A stretch of DNA of 40,903 nucleotides from Anaerolineae bacterium (lineage in GTDB: Bacteria; Chloroflexota; Anaerolineae; Aggregatilineales; Phototrophicaceae): NCBI GenBank assembly GCA_023382675.1, contig JAHDWN010000051.1, positions 1 through 40,903 of the forward strand, written 5' to 3'. The translations under genes and the position numbers were made by a program. Below the pieces are notes generated by a model. The model did no database searches. It worked only from the letters and a program-made list of their open reading frames with translations, and was not told the origin of the DNA. Each line of letters starts with the position of its first letter. Positions within the stretch are counted from its first letter, which is position 1. Below are positions 17,371 to 27,437 of this stretch, in pieces.

Positions 17371-18910
17371 CCTCAGACGCCTGCATAATCTGCGCCGATT
17401 GCACCAATTCGAGCACGCGCTGCATGTACTTGTAGAGCACGCGATCCTGCTCGATGAAGGGCACGTGCTGGCGGATCAAATCGTAGACCGGCTGCGTGCC
17501 GCGCCCCAGCGCCGACTCCCCCATCCGCTTGCGCCGGAAGTCGATCCCCTGCGCGGCGGCCATCAATTCAATCGCCAGGATGCGCTCGACGTTGGTGTGG
17601 ATGCGCCGCGCCTTGAGCGCCGCCGTCACGCCCATGCTGACGTGATCCTCGACATTGGCCGACGTCGGAATCGTATCGACGCTGGCCGGGTGCGAGAGCA
17701 CCTTGCTCTCGGTGGCGAGGGCCGCCGCCGTGTACTGCATGATCATGAAGCCGCTGTTCAAACCGCCCTGCTCGGTCAGGAAGGCGGGCAGCGTGTACGT
17801 GTTGCTCGACTCGTCGATCAGGCGCATGATGCGACGCTCGCTGATGTTGCCGAGTTCGCTCATCGCCAGCCCCAGGTAATCCATTGCAATCGCCAGCGGC
17901 TCGCCGTGGAAATTGCCGCCGGAGACGACATCAATCGCGTCGTCATCGCCGATGAAGATTAGCGGGTTATCGGTCACGGCGTTGAGTTCGATGGCGAACA
18001 TCCAGCGCGCGTAGGCGATGGCATCACGCACCGCCCCGTGTACCTGCGGGATGCAGCGCAGCGTGTAGGCGTCCTGCACGTTGGACGGATCGTAGCCGCG
18101 TGTGAACTGGCTGCCATCGAGCAGGCGGCGCAGATGCGCGGCACACTCAATCTGGCGCGGGAATGGGCGCAGGTTGTGAATGCGTTCGTCAAACGCGAGC
18201 GTCGTGCCGTGCAGCGCCTCCAGGCTCATGCAGCCGGCGATGTCCGCCACGGCGTTGATGTTCTCGGCGCGGTGTGTCTCTAATACGCCGACGGCGCACA
18301 TAACCGCCGTGCCGTTGGTCAGCGCCAGCCCTTCTTTCGCCGCCAGCGTGATCGGCTCCAGCCCGGCGCGGCGCATCGCTTCCGCCCCGCCCAGCAGTTC
18401 ACCGCCGTAGTAGGCCTCACCCTCGCCGATCAGCGGCAGCGCCATGTGCGCCAGCGGCGCGAGATCGCCACTCGCCCCCAACGAGCCTTTCTCTGGGATC
18501 ATCGGGTGGACGCCCTTATTGAGCATGTCAAGCACAAGTTGAAGCGTGCCCAGGCGGATGCCCGAATAGCCGCGTGCCAGTGTGTTGGCGCGGATGAGCA
18601 TGATCGCGCGCGTCGTCGGCACGTCGAAGGGATCACCCACGCCGACCGCGTGGCTGACGAGGATATTGTACTGAAGCTGTTCGACCTGATCCGGCGGGAT
18701 GATCTTGTTCTTGAACGCGCCGAAGCCGGTCGTGATGCCGTAGACGATCTGCCCCTCGGCCAGAAGCCGCCGCACAGCATCGGCGGCACGGATGACGTTG
18801 GCCTGCGCCCACTCGCTGAGGACAACTTCCGGCGCGCCCGGCTGGCCGTAAGCCACGGCGATCACCTGCTCGATGGTCAGGCTTTCGCCATCTAGAACGA
18901 CGCGTTCCAC
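17363..18910 (-). CDS. hutH: histidine ammonia-lyase
   Basis: This 515-residue enzyme deaminates L-histidine to urocanate in the cytoplasm, the first step of histidine utilisation. The self-forming MIO cofactor triad Ala146-Ser147-Gly148 is in GSLGASGDLAPL. YGITTGFGAFKN (57-68) carries the catalytic Tyr loop, and NFHGEPLAI is conserved. The length is normal. The start is a GTG with GGGAGAG 5 bases upstream, overlapping the 3' end of hutI by 19 bases. It is the last gene of the hut run, an unusual order because the first enzyme is encoded last. Confidence 0.97.
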   Translation of the reverse strand: MERVVLDGESLTIEQVIAVAYGQPGAPEVVLSEWAQANVIRAADAVRRLLAEGQIVYGITTGFGAFKNKIIPPDQVEQLQYNILVSHAVGVGDPFDVPTTRAIMLIRANTLARGYSGIRLGTLQLVLDMLNKGVHPMIPEKGSLGASGDLAPLAHMALPLIGEGEAYYGGELLGGAEAMRRAGLEPITLAAKEGLALTNGTAVMCAVGVLETHRAENINAVADIAGCMSLEALHGTTLAFDERIHNLRPFPRQIECAAHLRRLLDGSQFTRGYDPSNVQDAYTLRCIPQVHGAVRDAIAYARWMFAIELNAVTDNPLIFIGDDDAIDVVSGGNFHGEPLAIAMDYLGLAMSELGNISERRIMRLIDESSNTYTLPAFLTEQGGLNSGFMIMQYTAAALATESKVLSHPASVDTIPTSANVEDHVSMGVTAALKARRIHTNVERILAIELMAAAQGIDFRRKRMGESALGRGTQPVYDLIRQHVPFIEQDRVLYKYMQRVLELVQSAQIMQASEGG

Positions 18911-20171
18911 TGCATCTCTCCCTTGATGATGACCTTCTCGACCAGCAGCGCGCCGAACTCATAGGCCAGCGCGCGGTAATCGTCGGTCGCCAGGATTGTG
19001 AAATCGGCCTGTTTGCCCGGCTCAATCGAGCCGACCACCCCTTCGAGCTGCAACGCCGCCGCCGCATTGATGGTGATCGCATTCAGCGCCTCGGCAGGCA
19101 GCAGCTTCTGATAGCGGCAGGCAATCGCCATAACCAGCGGCAGGCTCGGCGTCGGCGCGGAGCCGGGATTGAGATCGGTCGCCAGCGCCAGGACACCACC
19201 TGCGTCGATCAGCTTGCGTGCGTGGCCGTAGTGCGTGCTGCCCAGGTTGAAATTGACCGCGGGCAGAAAGACGCCAACCGTTTCCGACTGCGCCAGCAGT
19301 TCAAGCTCGGCGTCGGGCGTCACGTCGAGATGATCGACGGATAGCGCGCCGAGTTCGAGCGCGACGCGCACGCCGCCGAGGTTGACGAACTCATCGACGT
19401 GCGCCTTGACCGGCTGTCTCCAGCGCTCCTTGGCGGCAGACAGGATTTGGCCCGTGAGCACCGTATCGAACACGCCATCCTCGCAGAAGACATCGACCGC
19501 CAGCGGCACGCCCTCAGCCGCGAAATTCGACTGCTCATAGGCCGCGAAAATGGCGGGCATCATTTCGTGGATGACGTGATCGGCGTAGGCGTTGGCGGAT
19601 GCGAACTCCGGCGGTACGGCGTGCGCGCCGAGGAACGTCGGCCTGATCGTCATTGCGTGCTCACGATCCAGCCGTGCGATCACGTCGAACAGCTTGCGCT
19701 CGGTGGCGATGTCCAGCCCGTAGCCGGTCTTGATCTCGGCGGTCGTCGTGCCGTTGTGCAGCATCACGTCGAGCCTGCCCGCGGCCAGCGCGTAGAGTTC
19801 GTCGGCAGACGCCGCCCGCGTGGCGCGCGCCGTGCTCATAATGCCGCCGCCCGCCGCCAAAATCTCCATGTAGGTCTTGCCCAGGATACGGCTCTCGAAA
19901 TCGTCCAGCCGATCCCCGGCGTAGACCACGTGCGTATGGCAGTCGACGAAACCGGGGCAGACGACGCGCCCGCCCGCGTCAATCACCTGCGCGCTCTCGT
20001 AGCGCGCGCGGATGTCCGCCGTCGCGCCCACGTCGAGGATCAGCCCATCTTTGACCGCGACCGCGCCACCGGCGATGATGCCGAGGTCGCGCATCTGTGC
20101 ACCGCGCTTGGGGCGGCCACCACTGGCGCAGGTCACGAGCTGCGCCGCGTTCAGGATCAGCAGGTCAACGT

Positions 20172-20175
<4 letters not shown>
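18892..20175 (-). CDS. hutI: imidazolonepropionase
   Basis: This 427-residue amidohydrolase-family enzyme opens the imidazolone ring to give N-formimino-L-glutamate, the third step of the pathway. Metal-site features are [13 protein letters not shown] (His80, His82), KAHVDEF and [11 protein letters not shown] with the catalytic Asp. The length is close to the usual ~410. Its ATG overlaps the hutU stop by 4 bases (ATGA), and its end overlaps hutH, so hutU-hutI-hutH are tightly coupled. Confidence 0.97.
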
Positions 20176-21842
<1,667 letters not shown>

Positions 21843-22024
21843 GCGTAAGGCTCCTATTTTTGGTGCTCCGTAAAGCGTTCTGAGTTCTTTGTAGATGGTG
21901 CTCAGTGCTCGGTCAAGATGGGTTCACGGTTCATGGTTCACGTTCACAGCATTTTCGCAGAGCAACTCAAACGAACAAGACATCGCTCCTCGTCCAGCAC
22001 CTTGAGTGTGCTTGATTTCCTTTA

Positions 22025-22046
22025 GCCGACCAGTTGACTGGTCGGC
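22025..22046. promoter_or_regulatory. perfect palindrome upstream of hutU, candidate operator
   Basis: GCCGACCAGT-TG-ACTGGTCGGC is a perfect 10-bp inverted repeat with a 2-base spacer, 183 bases before the hutU start. It has no U-tract on either side, so it is a poor terminator. The TGGTC/GACCA core is the sort of dyad bound by GntR-like regulators (the HutC family belongs to GntR), but no regulator gene is in the window. Confidence 0.4.
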
Positions 22047-22133
22047 GACGCAAGCAGTCCTCCCGCCACTACATGTTCCTAAAATCCTGTTTGATACTGT
22101 ACGATCCCATCGGCCCTAAGGGCTGTATTGACC

Positions 22134-22204
22134 TCCCCTTTGCGTCCTTTGCGCCATTGCGGTTCAAATCTTCCTCTGTGATCTCCGTGCCTCTGTGGTT
22201 CAAG
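22134..22204. repeat. TTTGCG/CTCTGTG intergenic repeat
   Basis: A stretch of tttgcgtcctttgcg-type units ending in ggttcaa is followed by ctctgtg-type units ending in ggttcaa again. I recognise this style of sequence as a recurring intergenic element in many environmental bacteria. It lies just after the hutG stop. With the palindrome at 22025 it is the main content of the 376-base gap 21843-22218; no gene is seen there. Confidence 0.5.
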
Positions 22205-22218
22205 GTGAATTCTCATCT

Positions 22219-23154
22219 TCACCCTCGCGCTTCATACGCCGACAGGAATGCCCACAGCGCCACCGCCGCCAGGCGGCAGGTGCGCCCGTCGATGTCGAAC
22301 GTCGGGTTGACCTCGCTGATCTCGAACAGGCGCGTGCGCGGTTCGCTCCCGGCGATCTGCGCGACGCGGCAGAAGTCGCGTCCGCTCAGCCCGGTCGCGT
22401 TGATGGCGCTGACCCCGGGCGCATCGGCAGCGCAGACGACATCCATGTCCAGCCCCCAGAAGATTGCCTCCGCACGCTGTTGTTCGAGGATGTCACCAAG
22501 GACCGCTTCGATACCCCGCTCGCCCACCTCGTCGCGGCTCATCGCTGTCACGCCCTTGTCGGCCAGATAGCGGACGTAGGTCGCCGAATTGGCGAACTGT
22601 TGGTAGCCGATCTCGAAGAAACTCCCCGGCGTGACGAAGCCGTCTTCCAGCAGTTGGCGATACGGCGTGCCGCTGTTGCGGATCGCATCCGCGCGCACGT
22701 CGAAATGCGCGTCGATATTGAAGGCCAACACCTGACGCTCCGTTTCGAGCGACAGCGCCGAGCAGTCTGGATAGCTGGTGTCATTGCCGCCGCCGAGCAC
22801 GAGCAGCACTTTGCCATCGCGGAGCATCTGGCGGGCGATGCTCTGCTGCAAAGTGTGCGTGTCTTCCAGCGACGCCTGAATGATCGTGTTGCCGAGGTCG
22901 AAGAAGCGGACGCGTTCCAGAGCGACCAGCTTGTACAGGCTCGCCCGGATCGCATCCGGCGCTGCACCTGCGCCGAGCCGCCCCTGGTTGCGGCGGACGC
23001 CTTCGTCCTGCGGCAGACCGAGCAGCACGACCTCGGCAGCCTCGTAATCCGCCGGATCGACGCGCACGGTTTCGCCCAGGCGCACGTCGTTCACATCGCC
23101 GCGGCGATAGAGCAGGGCGGGGTCAGGCCGTCGGGTGTTCGCAAAGATGTCCAT
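22219..23154 (-). CDS. hutG: arginase-family formimidoylglutamase-like protein
   Basis: This is a 311-residue ureohydrolase-fold protein. Most binuclear Mn ligands are present: Asp148, His150 and Asp152 in NIDAHFD, and Asp236 and Asp238 in GLDMDVV. The motif that normally reads GG(D/G)H is GGGND here, so the first His ligand is replaced by Asn124. Next to hutU, hutI and hutH, the expected role is hydrolysis of formiminoglutamate to glutamate plus formamide. The start ATG has AGGGAT just upstream. It is separated from cooC (198 bases) and hutU (376 bases) by repeats, so it may be transcribed separately. Confidence 0.85.
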   Translation of the reverse strand: MDIFANTRRPDPALLYRRGDVNDVRLGETVRVDPADYEAAEVVLLGLPQDEGVRRNQGRLGAGAAPDAIRASLYKLVALERVRFFDLGNTIIQASLEDTHTLQQSIARQMLRDGKVLLVLGGGNDTSYPDCSALSLETERQVLAFNIDAHFDVRADAIRNSGTPYRQLLEDGFVTPGSFFEIGYQQFANSATYVRYLADKGVTAMSRDEVGERGIEAVLGDILEQQRAEAIFWGLDMDVVCAADAPGVSAINATGLSGRDFCRVAQIAGSEPRTRLFEISEVNPTFDIDGRTCRLAAVALWAFLSAYEARG

Positions 23155-23273
23155 GGTATCCCTGATACTGGCAGCGCATCATCTGCCTGAGATCGTACCG
23201 CTCATGCGCCACGCGGGGCAAGTTCACCATCGGCCATCCGGCAACTGGGCTATGGGGGAAATCCAGCGCATGG

Positions 23274-23301
23274 GTACGGGCGAGATATTTCTCGCCCGTA
23301 C
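23274..23301. repeat. palindromic REP-like hairpin between cooC and hutG
   Basis: GTACGGGCGAGA and TCTCGCCCGTAC form a perfect 12-bp stem with a TATT loop. It shares the GTAC...GGCGaGATAT core with the element at 17170-17200, so the two belong to one repeat family. It lies between the end of the CODH/ACS operon and hutG and may limit read-through, but the minus strand has no U-tract. Confidence 0.65.
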
Positions 23302-23352
23302 AGCGCATTTTTGGTGGTTTGGCGATTCGGTTGCTAGTGCCGCGCCGATTCG

Positions 23353-24141
23353 TTAGAGAATCTTCTTCAGCATGGCAGCGACGGCCTGGTAGACTGGCGA
23401 GTCATCGCCAAGCTGCACCAGCGGACGCCCGGCGAATTCGAACGACGACAGCTCATCGTCGGCGGGGACGACGCCCAGCAGCGGGATGTCCAGCGCGTCG
23501 ATGCGTGCCTTGAGCGGCGCGGGGATCTCCGGTTCGCGCAGCCCGTTCAGGATCAAATAGGCGTGCTCGATGTGGATGTCCAGTTCGTGGCGGAACGAGG
23601 CCACGCGCTCGGCGGCGACCAGCCCACGCTGCGTCGGATCGCTGACGACGAGCAGAAAATCGACATCGCGCGTCGTGCGGCGGCTGAGATGTTCCAGCCC
23701 GGCCTCGTTGTCGATGACGATGTAGCGATAATTCTTGCTGATGCCGTCGATGACGTCGCGCAGGTTGTGATTGACAGCGCAGTAACAGCCGGGGCCCTCC
23801 GAGCGGCCCATCGCGATCAGGTCGAACTGCGGCCCTTCGGCGAGTGACGAGCGAATGTGATACTCCAGGTAATCGCGCTTGTTCATACCGCCCGGCAGCG
23901 TCCCCATGGCTGCGCCGCCCGCGCCGAGCGACTGCTTGACCTGCTCCAGAATGTCCTCGCGGATGTCGCCAACCGTCCATTCGAGATCCAACCCCAGCAC
24001 CATGTTCAGATTGCTGCTGGGATCGGCATCTATCGCCAGGATCGAGCCGGATTGCACCTGCATCAGATACTTGACAATCATGGCAGAGATGGAAGTCTTG
24101 CCGACGCCGCCTTTGCCTGCAAGTGCAATCGTCGTCGTCAT
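23353..24141 (-). CDS. cooC: CooC-type nickel-insertion ATPase (second copy)
   Basis: This 262-residue MinD/SIMIBI ATPase matches the proteins that help insert nickel into CODH or ACS. It has the deviant Walker A GKGGVGKTS (9-17), switch residues in AIDADPSSNL (36-45) and a CxC metal motif, GPGCYCAVN with Cys119 and Cys121. VIDNEAGLEHLSRR is the typical CooC switch II. It overlaps the upstream CooC-like gene by 4 bases and is the last gene of the operon. Whether it serves CooS or AcsB (an AcsF role) cannot be decided from sequence. Confidence 0.88.
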   Translation of the reverse strand: MTTTIALAGKGGVGKTSISAMIVKYLMQVQSGSILAIDADPSSNLNMVLGLDLEWTVGDIREDILEQVKQSLGAGGAAMGTLPGGMNKRDYLEYHIRSSLAEGPQFDLIAMGRSEGPGCYCAVNHNLRDVIDGISKNYRYIVIDNEAGLEHLSRRTTRDVDFLLVVSDPTQRGLVAAERVASFRHELDIHIEHAYLILNGLREPEIPAPLKARIDALDIPLLGVVPADDELSSFEFAGRPLVQLGDDSPVYQAVAAMLKKIL

Positions 24142-24941
24142 AATGGTTGTTCCCCCGTCTTGGCGAGTTTTAGCTCGCGCTTGAGATCGTTAGCGATTTG
24201 CTCCGCAGCCTTGCGCAGCGGCGGGGCATAGTCATAGACTGCCGCACCGAGGCGGTCGGCCTCATGAACCGCGTTGCTGGCGGGCAGGTAGCCCAGTAAC
24301 GGGATGCCGGGCGATTCCTTTTGCAGGAACAGCCCTTCGGCTTCCGTGCGCACCTTGTTGCCAACCAGCCAGAGGCGGTTCAGGCCGATATCCTGCGCCA
24401 GCTTCTTGATCAACGCCGCCGTGCCCAGGCTGCGATGGGTCGGCTCGGCGACGACCAGCAGCGCATCGACGAAATCGACCGTCGCGCGCCCCAGGTGCTC
24501 GACACCGGCATACATATCCAGGATCAGCACGTCGTCTTCGCGCAGCAGCAGATGCGTAAACAGCGTCTTGAGCAGGGCGCTTTCCGGGCAGATGCAGCCG
24601 GAACCGCCGACCTCGACGCGTCCCATCTCCAGCAGGCGCACGCCGCGATGCTGAACACTGAACTTCTCAGGGATGTCATCGACGCGCGGGTTGATGGTGA
24701 AGAAACCGCCCATCGTGCCCGCCTTTGCGCCGGTGCGTTCCTCAATCAGTTCGCCCATCTCCGCAATCGGATGCAGCTGCCGGCGCAGCTCGATGGGGAA
24801 GCCTAACGCTTCGGCCAGGCATGGCGCGGGATCGGCGTCGACCGCCAGCACATCCCGCCCGGCATCGGCGCAGACCTGAGCCAGCAGCGCCGATAATGTC
24901 GTCTTTCCCACTCCACCTTTGCCGGTGATTGCGAGTTTCAT
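24138..24941 (-). CDS. cooC: CooC-type nickel-insertion ATPase (first copy)
   Basis: This 267-residue SIMIBI ATPase starts MKLAITGKGGVGKTT, with Walker A at 7-15 and AVDADPAPCLAEALG after it. The CxC motif is SGCICPE (Cys116, Cys118). ILDMYAGVEHLGRATVD is the switch II region, typical of CooC/AcsF. It differs clearly from the neighbouring copy (IALAGK versus LAITGK; CIC versus CYC), so this is not a recent duplication; the two may serve the nickel sites of CooS and AcsB separately. The start has GAGGA 8 bases upstream, 46 bases after the MetVF fusion gene. Confidence 0.88.
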   Translation of the reverse strand: MKLAITGKGGVGKTTLSALLAQVCADAGRDVLAVDADPAPCLAEALGFPIELRRQLHPIAEMGELIEERTGAKAGTMGGFFTINPRVDDIPEKFSVQHRGVRLLEMGRVEVGGSGCICPESALLKTLFTHLLLREDDVLILDMYAGVEHLGRATVDFVDALLVVAEPTHRSLGTAALIKKLAQDIGLNRLWLVGNKVRTEAEGLFLQKESPGIPLLGYLPASNAVHEADRLGAAVYDYAPPLRKAAEQIANDLKRELKLAKTGEQPL

Positions 24942-24987
24942 CGTTGCAGTCCTCTCAGGCTGTAGAGTTCAGCCTCCTCACGGATAT

Positions 24988-26469
24988 TTAATGGACCTGA
25001 AGCGATTCGACTTCCTGCTTGGATGCGAAATCTGGCGGCAGCAATCCGGCCTCGGTCACGATGCGCGGCACAATCTCTTCCCAGCCAACAGCCATGAGAT
25101 GGATGCCATGCACCCCCTGCATATGCTTGATCTTCTCGATAATCTCCAGCGCAATCGCGATGCCTTCTTCCGCTGCGCCGTCACCTGCGGCTTCCATCCG
25201 GTCGAGCAGCGGCTGCGGAATGAAGACGCCCGGTACTTCGTTGTGCATGTACTGCGCCATCTTCAGCGTTTTCAGCGGCGTGACGCCGACCAGGATGTAG
25301 ACTTTGTCCAATATATCACGTTTAGCCAGTAGATTCAGCCAGGTTTCCAGCCCATCCGGATCGTAGACGAGGTTCGTCTGGAAGAACTGCGCGCCTGCGT
25401 TGACCTTCTTGTGCTCGCGGATCGCCTGGAACTTCGGTTCGGAGGCGAAGGGCGAGGCTGCCGCGCCCAGGAACATCATCGGCGGATCTTTGAGCTTGCG
25501 TCCGTCCAAGTAGTGGCCTTCGTCGCGCATCCGGCGCAAAATCCACAGCATCTGGATCGAATCGATGTCGATGATGTCGGAGCGGCTGAGCGGCGCTGGC
25601 CCCATACGGCTGTGATCGCCGGAGAGGCAGAGCACGTTGCGGATGCCGAGCGCGCTCGCGCCGATGACCTCGGATTGCAGGCCGACACGAGTCCGGTCGC
25701 GGGCCGCGATTTGCAGCACCGGTTCAGCGCCGTGCTGCATCGCCAGCGTGCTGCACGCGAGGCTGGACATGCGCGGCGTCGCCGACGGGTTATCGGTGAA
25801 GTTGATCGCCGCCACGTAGGGCTTGACCATCTCGACGTTGCTGCACAGTTTACCGGTCGCGGTGCTCAACGGCGGCGCGACCTCGGCTGTCACCACGAAT
25901 TCCCCGGCGCGCAGACGGCGTTCGAGTTCGGAGGCGGGTTCGGTATAGGCGGGCGGATGATACTCGGAGTCGCCCTGCCACCAATCGGGCTGGCGCACGG
26001 GAGAGAAGACCGAGTCCCACGTCAGGGCGCGCTCCTTGACGTCGCGCGAGAGCATCCCACGGGTGAATTTGCCGACGCCAACTTTGCGCATCTGGACGAC
26101 GACATCGCCCCACGTCTCCGTGCCGATCTTGTCCCAGTCGATGGGCGGCAGCACTTCGAGCAGCTTCTCTTCGCGGCCCATCGCAAACGAACGTTCGTAG
26201 ATCTTGTACCAGATGCAGGGGCGGGTTTCGTCGACGTAGCAGTGCTCCTCGGTCGATCCGCCGCAGGGGCCATTGCGCGCCCCCTTTGGGCACTCCATCG
26301 GGCAGATGAAGGCCGTCTCCTGCAGCAAACAGTTACCACACATGCGGCAGCCGAACATTGGCCCTTTTACCCAGCGCTCGACAGTCGCCAGCAAGCGACG
26401 ACCAAACGGTTCGTGCTTAAAAGGGTAGTAGGGTGGCTGCCAGCGGCGTCCGGGCGTAAAACCAGGCAT
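24988..26469 (-). CDS. metF: MetV-MetF fusion: methylenetetrahydrofolate reductase with N-terminal Cys-rich domain
   Basis: This is a 493-residue protein. Residues 1-~110 form a Cys-rich module with GCRMCGNCLLQ, CPMECPKGARNGPCGG and a later CYVD...CIWY: eight cysteines (41, 44, 47, 56, 60, 69, 77, 85). This is the MetV/DUF5981-type domain that is a separate subunit in many acetogens. From ~190 (ASELERRLRAGEFVVTAEVAPP) to the end is a TIM-barrel MTHFR with NFTDNPSATPRMSS, VLCLSGDHSRMGP and AQFFQTNLVYD. It makes 5-methyl-THF for AcsE (or runs in reverse). The start has GGGAG 9 bases upstream, 18 bases after acsE. Confidence 0.9.
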   Translation of the reverse strand: MPGFTPGRRWQPPYYPFKHEPFGRRLLATVERWVKGPMFGCRMCGNCLLQETAFICPMECPKGARNGPCGGSTEEHCYVDETRPCIWYKIYERSFAMGREEKLLEVLPPIDWDKIGTETWGDVVVQMRKVGVGKFTRGMLSRDVKERALTWDSVFSPVRQPDWWQGDSEYHPPAYTEPASELERRLRAGEFVVTAEVAPPLSTATGKLCSNVEMVKPYVAAINFTDNPSATPRMSSLACSTLAMQHGAEPVLQIAARDRTRVGLQSEVIGASALGIRNVLCLSGDHSRMGPAPLSRSDIIDIDSIQMLWILRRMRDEGHYLDGRKLKDPPMMFLGAAASPFASEPKFQAIREHKKVNAGAQFFQTNLVYDPDGLETWLNLLAKRDILDKVYILVGVTPLKTLKMAQYMHNEVPGVFIPQPLLDRMEAAGDGAAEEGIAIALEIIEKIKHMQGVHGIHLMAVGWEEIVPRIVTEAGLLPPDFASKQEVESLQVH

Positions 26470-26487
26470 AATGAACGGCTCCCTTCC

Positions 26488-27426
26488 TTACAGCGCCGAA
26501 GTCTCCTGTTGGAGGTAGGCATCGGCATAAATGACTTTGTTCAGCAATACTTGTACCGTCTTCCAAATAGCGAGCTGTTCAGGATCGCTCATGTCTACGT
26601 CTTCGATGCTCGGTGCTTCCGACGCCGCAATGCGATCATGCAGCTTCAGATACAACCGACCGACCGGCGTGCTTTCGTCGCGCTCTTCGATGATGCGGAC
26701 GGTCTCTTTGAGCGGCTCGTCGAGCGGGTTGGCGATCATCATCTTCAAGCCCACGCCCATGAGCATGGCGCAGTAGGTGCGGTTGATGAGCGGGCGGTTC
26801 TCGTTCGGTACGGCGTTGGAAACGTTCGAGAGGCCGACCGAGATCGCCGGCGGCGGGTCCCAGGCGAACTGAAGTGTGCGGATGGTTTCGATCAACTGTG
26901 GGCAGTATTCCTGGCAGCCGGAGACCGTCAGCACCAGCGGGTCGATGATCAGGTCTTCCATCGGGTAGTCGATCTCCATCATGCGCGGGATCAACTTCTC
27001 GAGGGCGATGTTGACGCGCTCGTCGGCGCTGACCGGGATACCACTCGCGCCCATCGTCAGCGCGATCAGGCGGGCGTTGTACTGCTTGGCGATCAGCGGC
27101 ACTTTTTCCAGCCGCTCCGGCTCGGCGGAGGTCGAGTTGATGATCGGCTTGGCCTTGCTGACCTTCTTGAGACCGGCCTCGATGCCGAGGATATTCGTGC
27201 TGTCGAAGCTGAGCGGCACATCGACCACCGCCTCGACCGTTTCGACCATCCACGGGAAGACTTCTGCCCAGTCGTTCTTGCGCGGGCCGAGGTTCAGGTC
27301 AAGCGCCTCTGCGCCAGCCTCCACCTGTTTTACGGCCAGTTCCTGGAAGAACTTCGCGTCGCGCGCTTTGAGCGCTTCTTTGACCTTCTCAGAAATGATG
27401 TGGATATTCTCACCAATAATATACAT
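26488..27426 (-). CDS. acsE: methyltetrahydrofolate:corrinoid/iron-sulfur protein methyltransferase
   Basis: This 312-residue pterin-binding-fold protein, a little longer than the usual ~262, moves the methyl group of 5-methyl-THF to Co(I) of AcsCD. Visible features are MYIIGENIHI, AGAEALDLNLGPRKND (Asp and Asn for pterin binding), PLSFDSTNILGIEAGL, PIINSTSAEPERL and ISVGLSNVSNAVPNENRP. The extra C-terminal ~45 residues (IEDVDMSDPEQLAIWKTVQV) are helical. The start has GAGGAG just upstream, 11 bases after acsV. Confidence 0.94.
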   Translation of the reverse strand: MYIIGENIHIISEKVKEALKARDAKFFQELAVKQVEAGAEALDLNLGPRKNDWAEVFPWMVETVEAVVDVPLSFDSTNILGIEAGLKKVSKAKPIINSTSAEPERLEKVPLIAKQYNARLIALTMGASGIPVSADERVNIALEKLIPRMMEIDYPMEDLIIDPLVLTVSGCQEYCPQLIETIRTLQFAWDPPPAISVGLSNVSNAVPNENRPLINRTYCAMLMGVGLKMMIANPLDEPLKETVRIIEERDESTPVGRLYLKLHDRIAASEAPSIEDVDMSDPEQLAIWKTVQVLLNKVIYADAYLQQETSAL

Positions 27427-27437
27427 CTACTTGCTCC

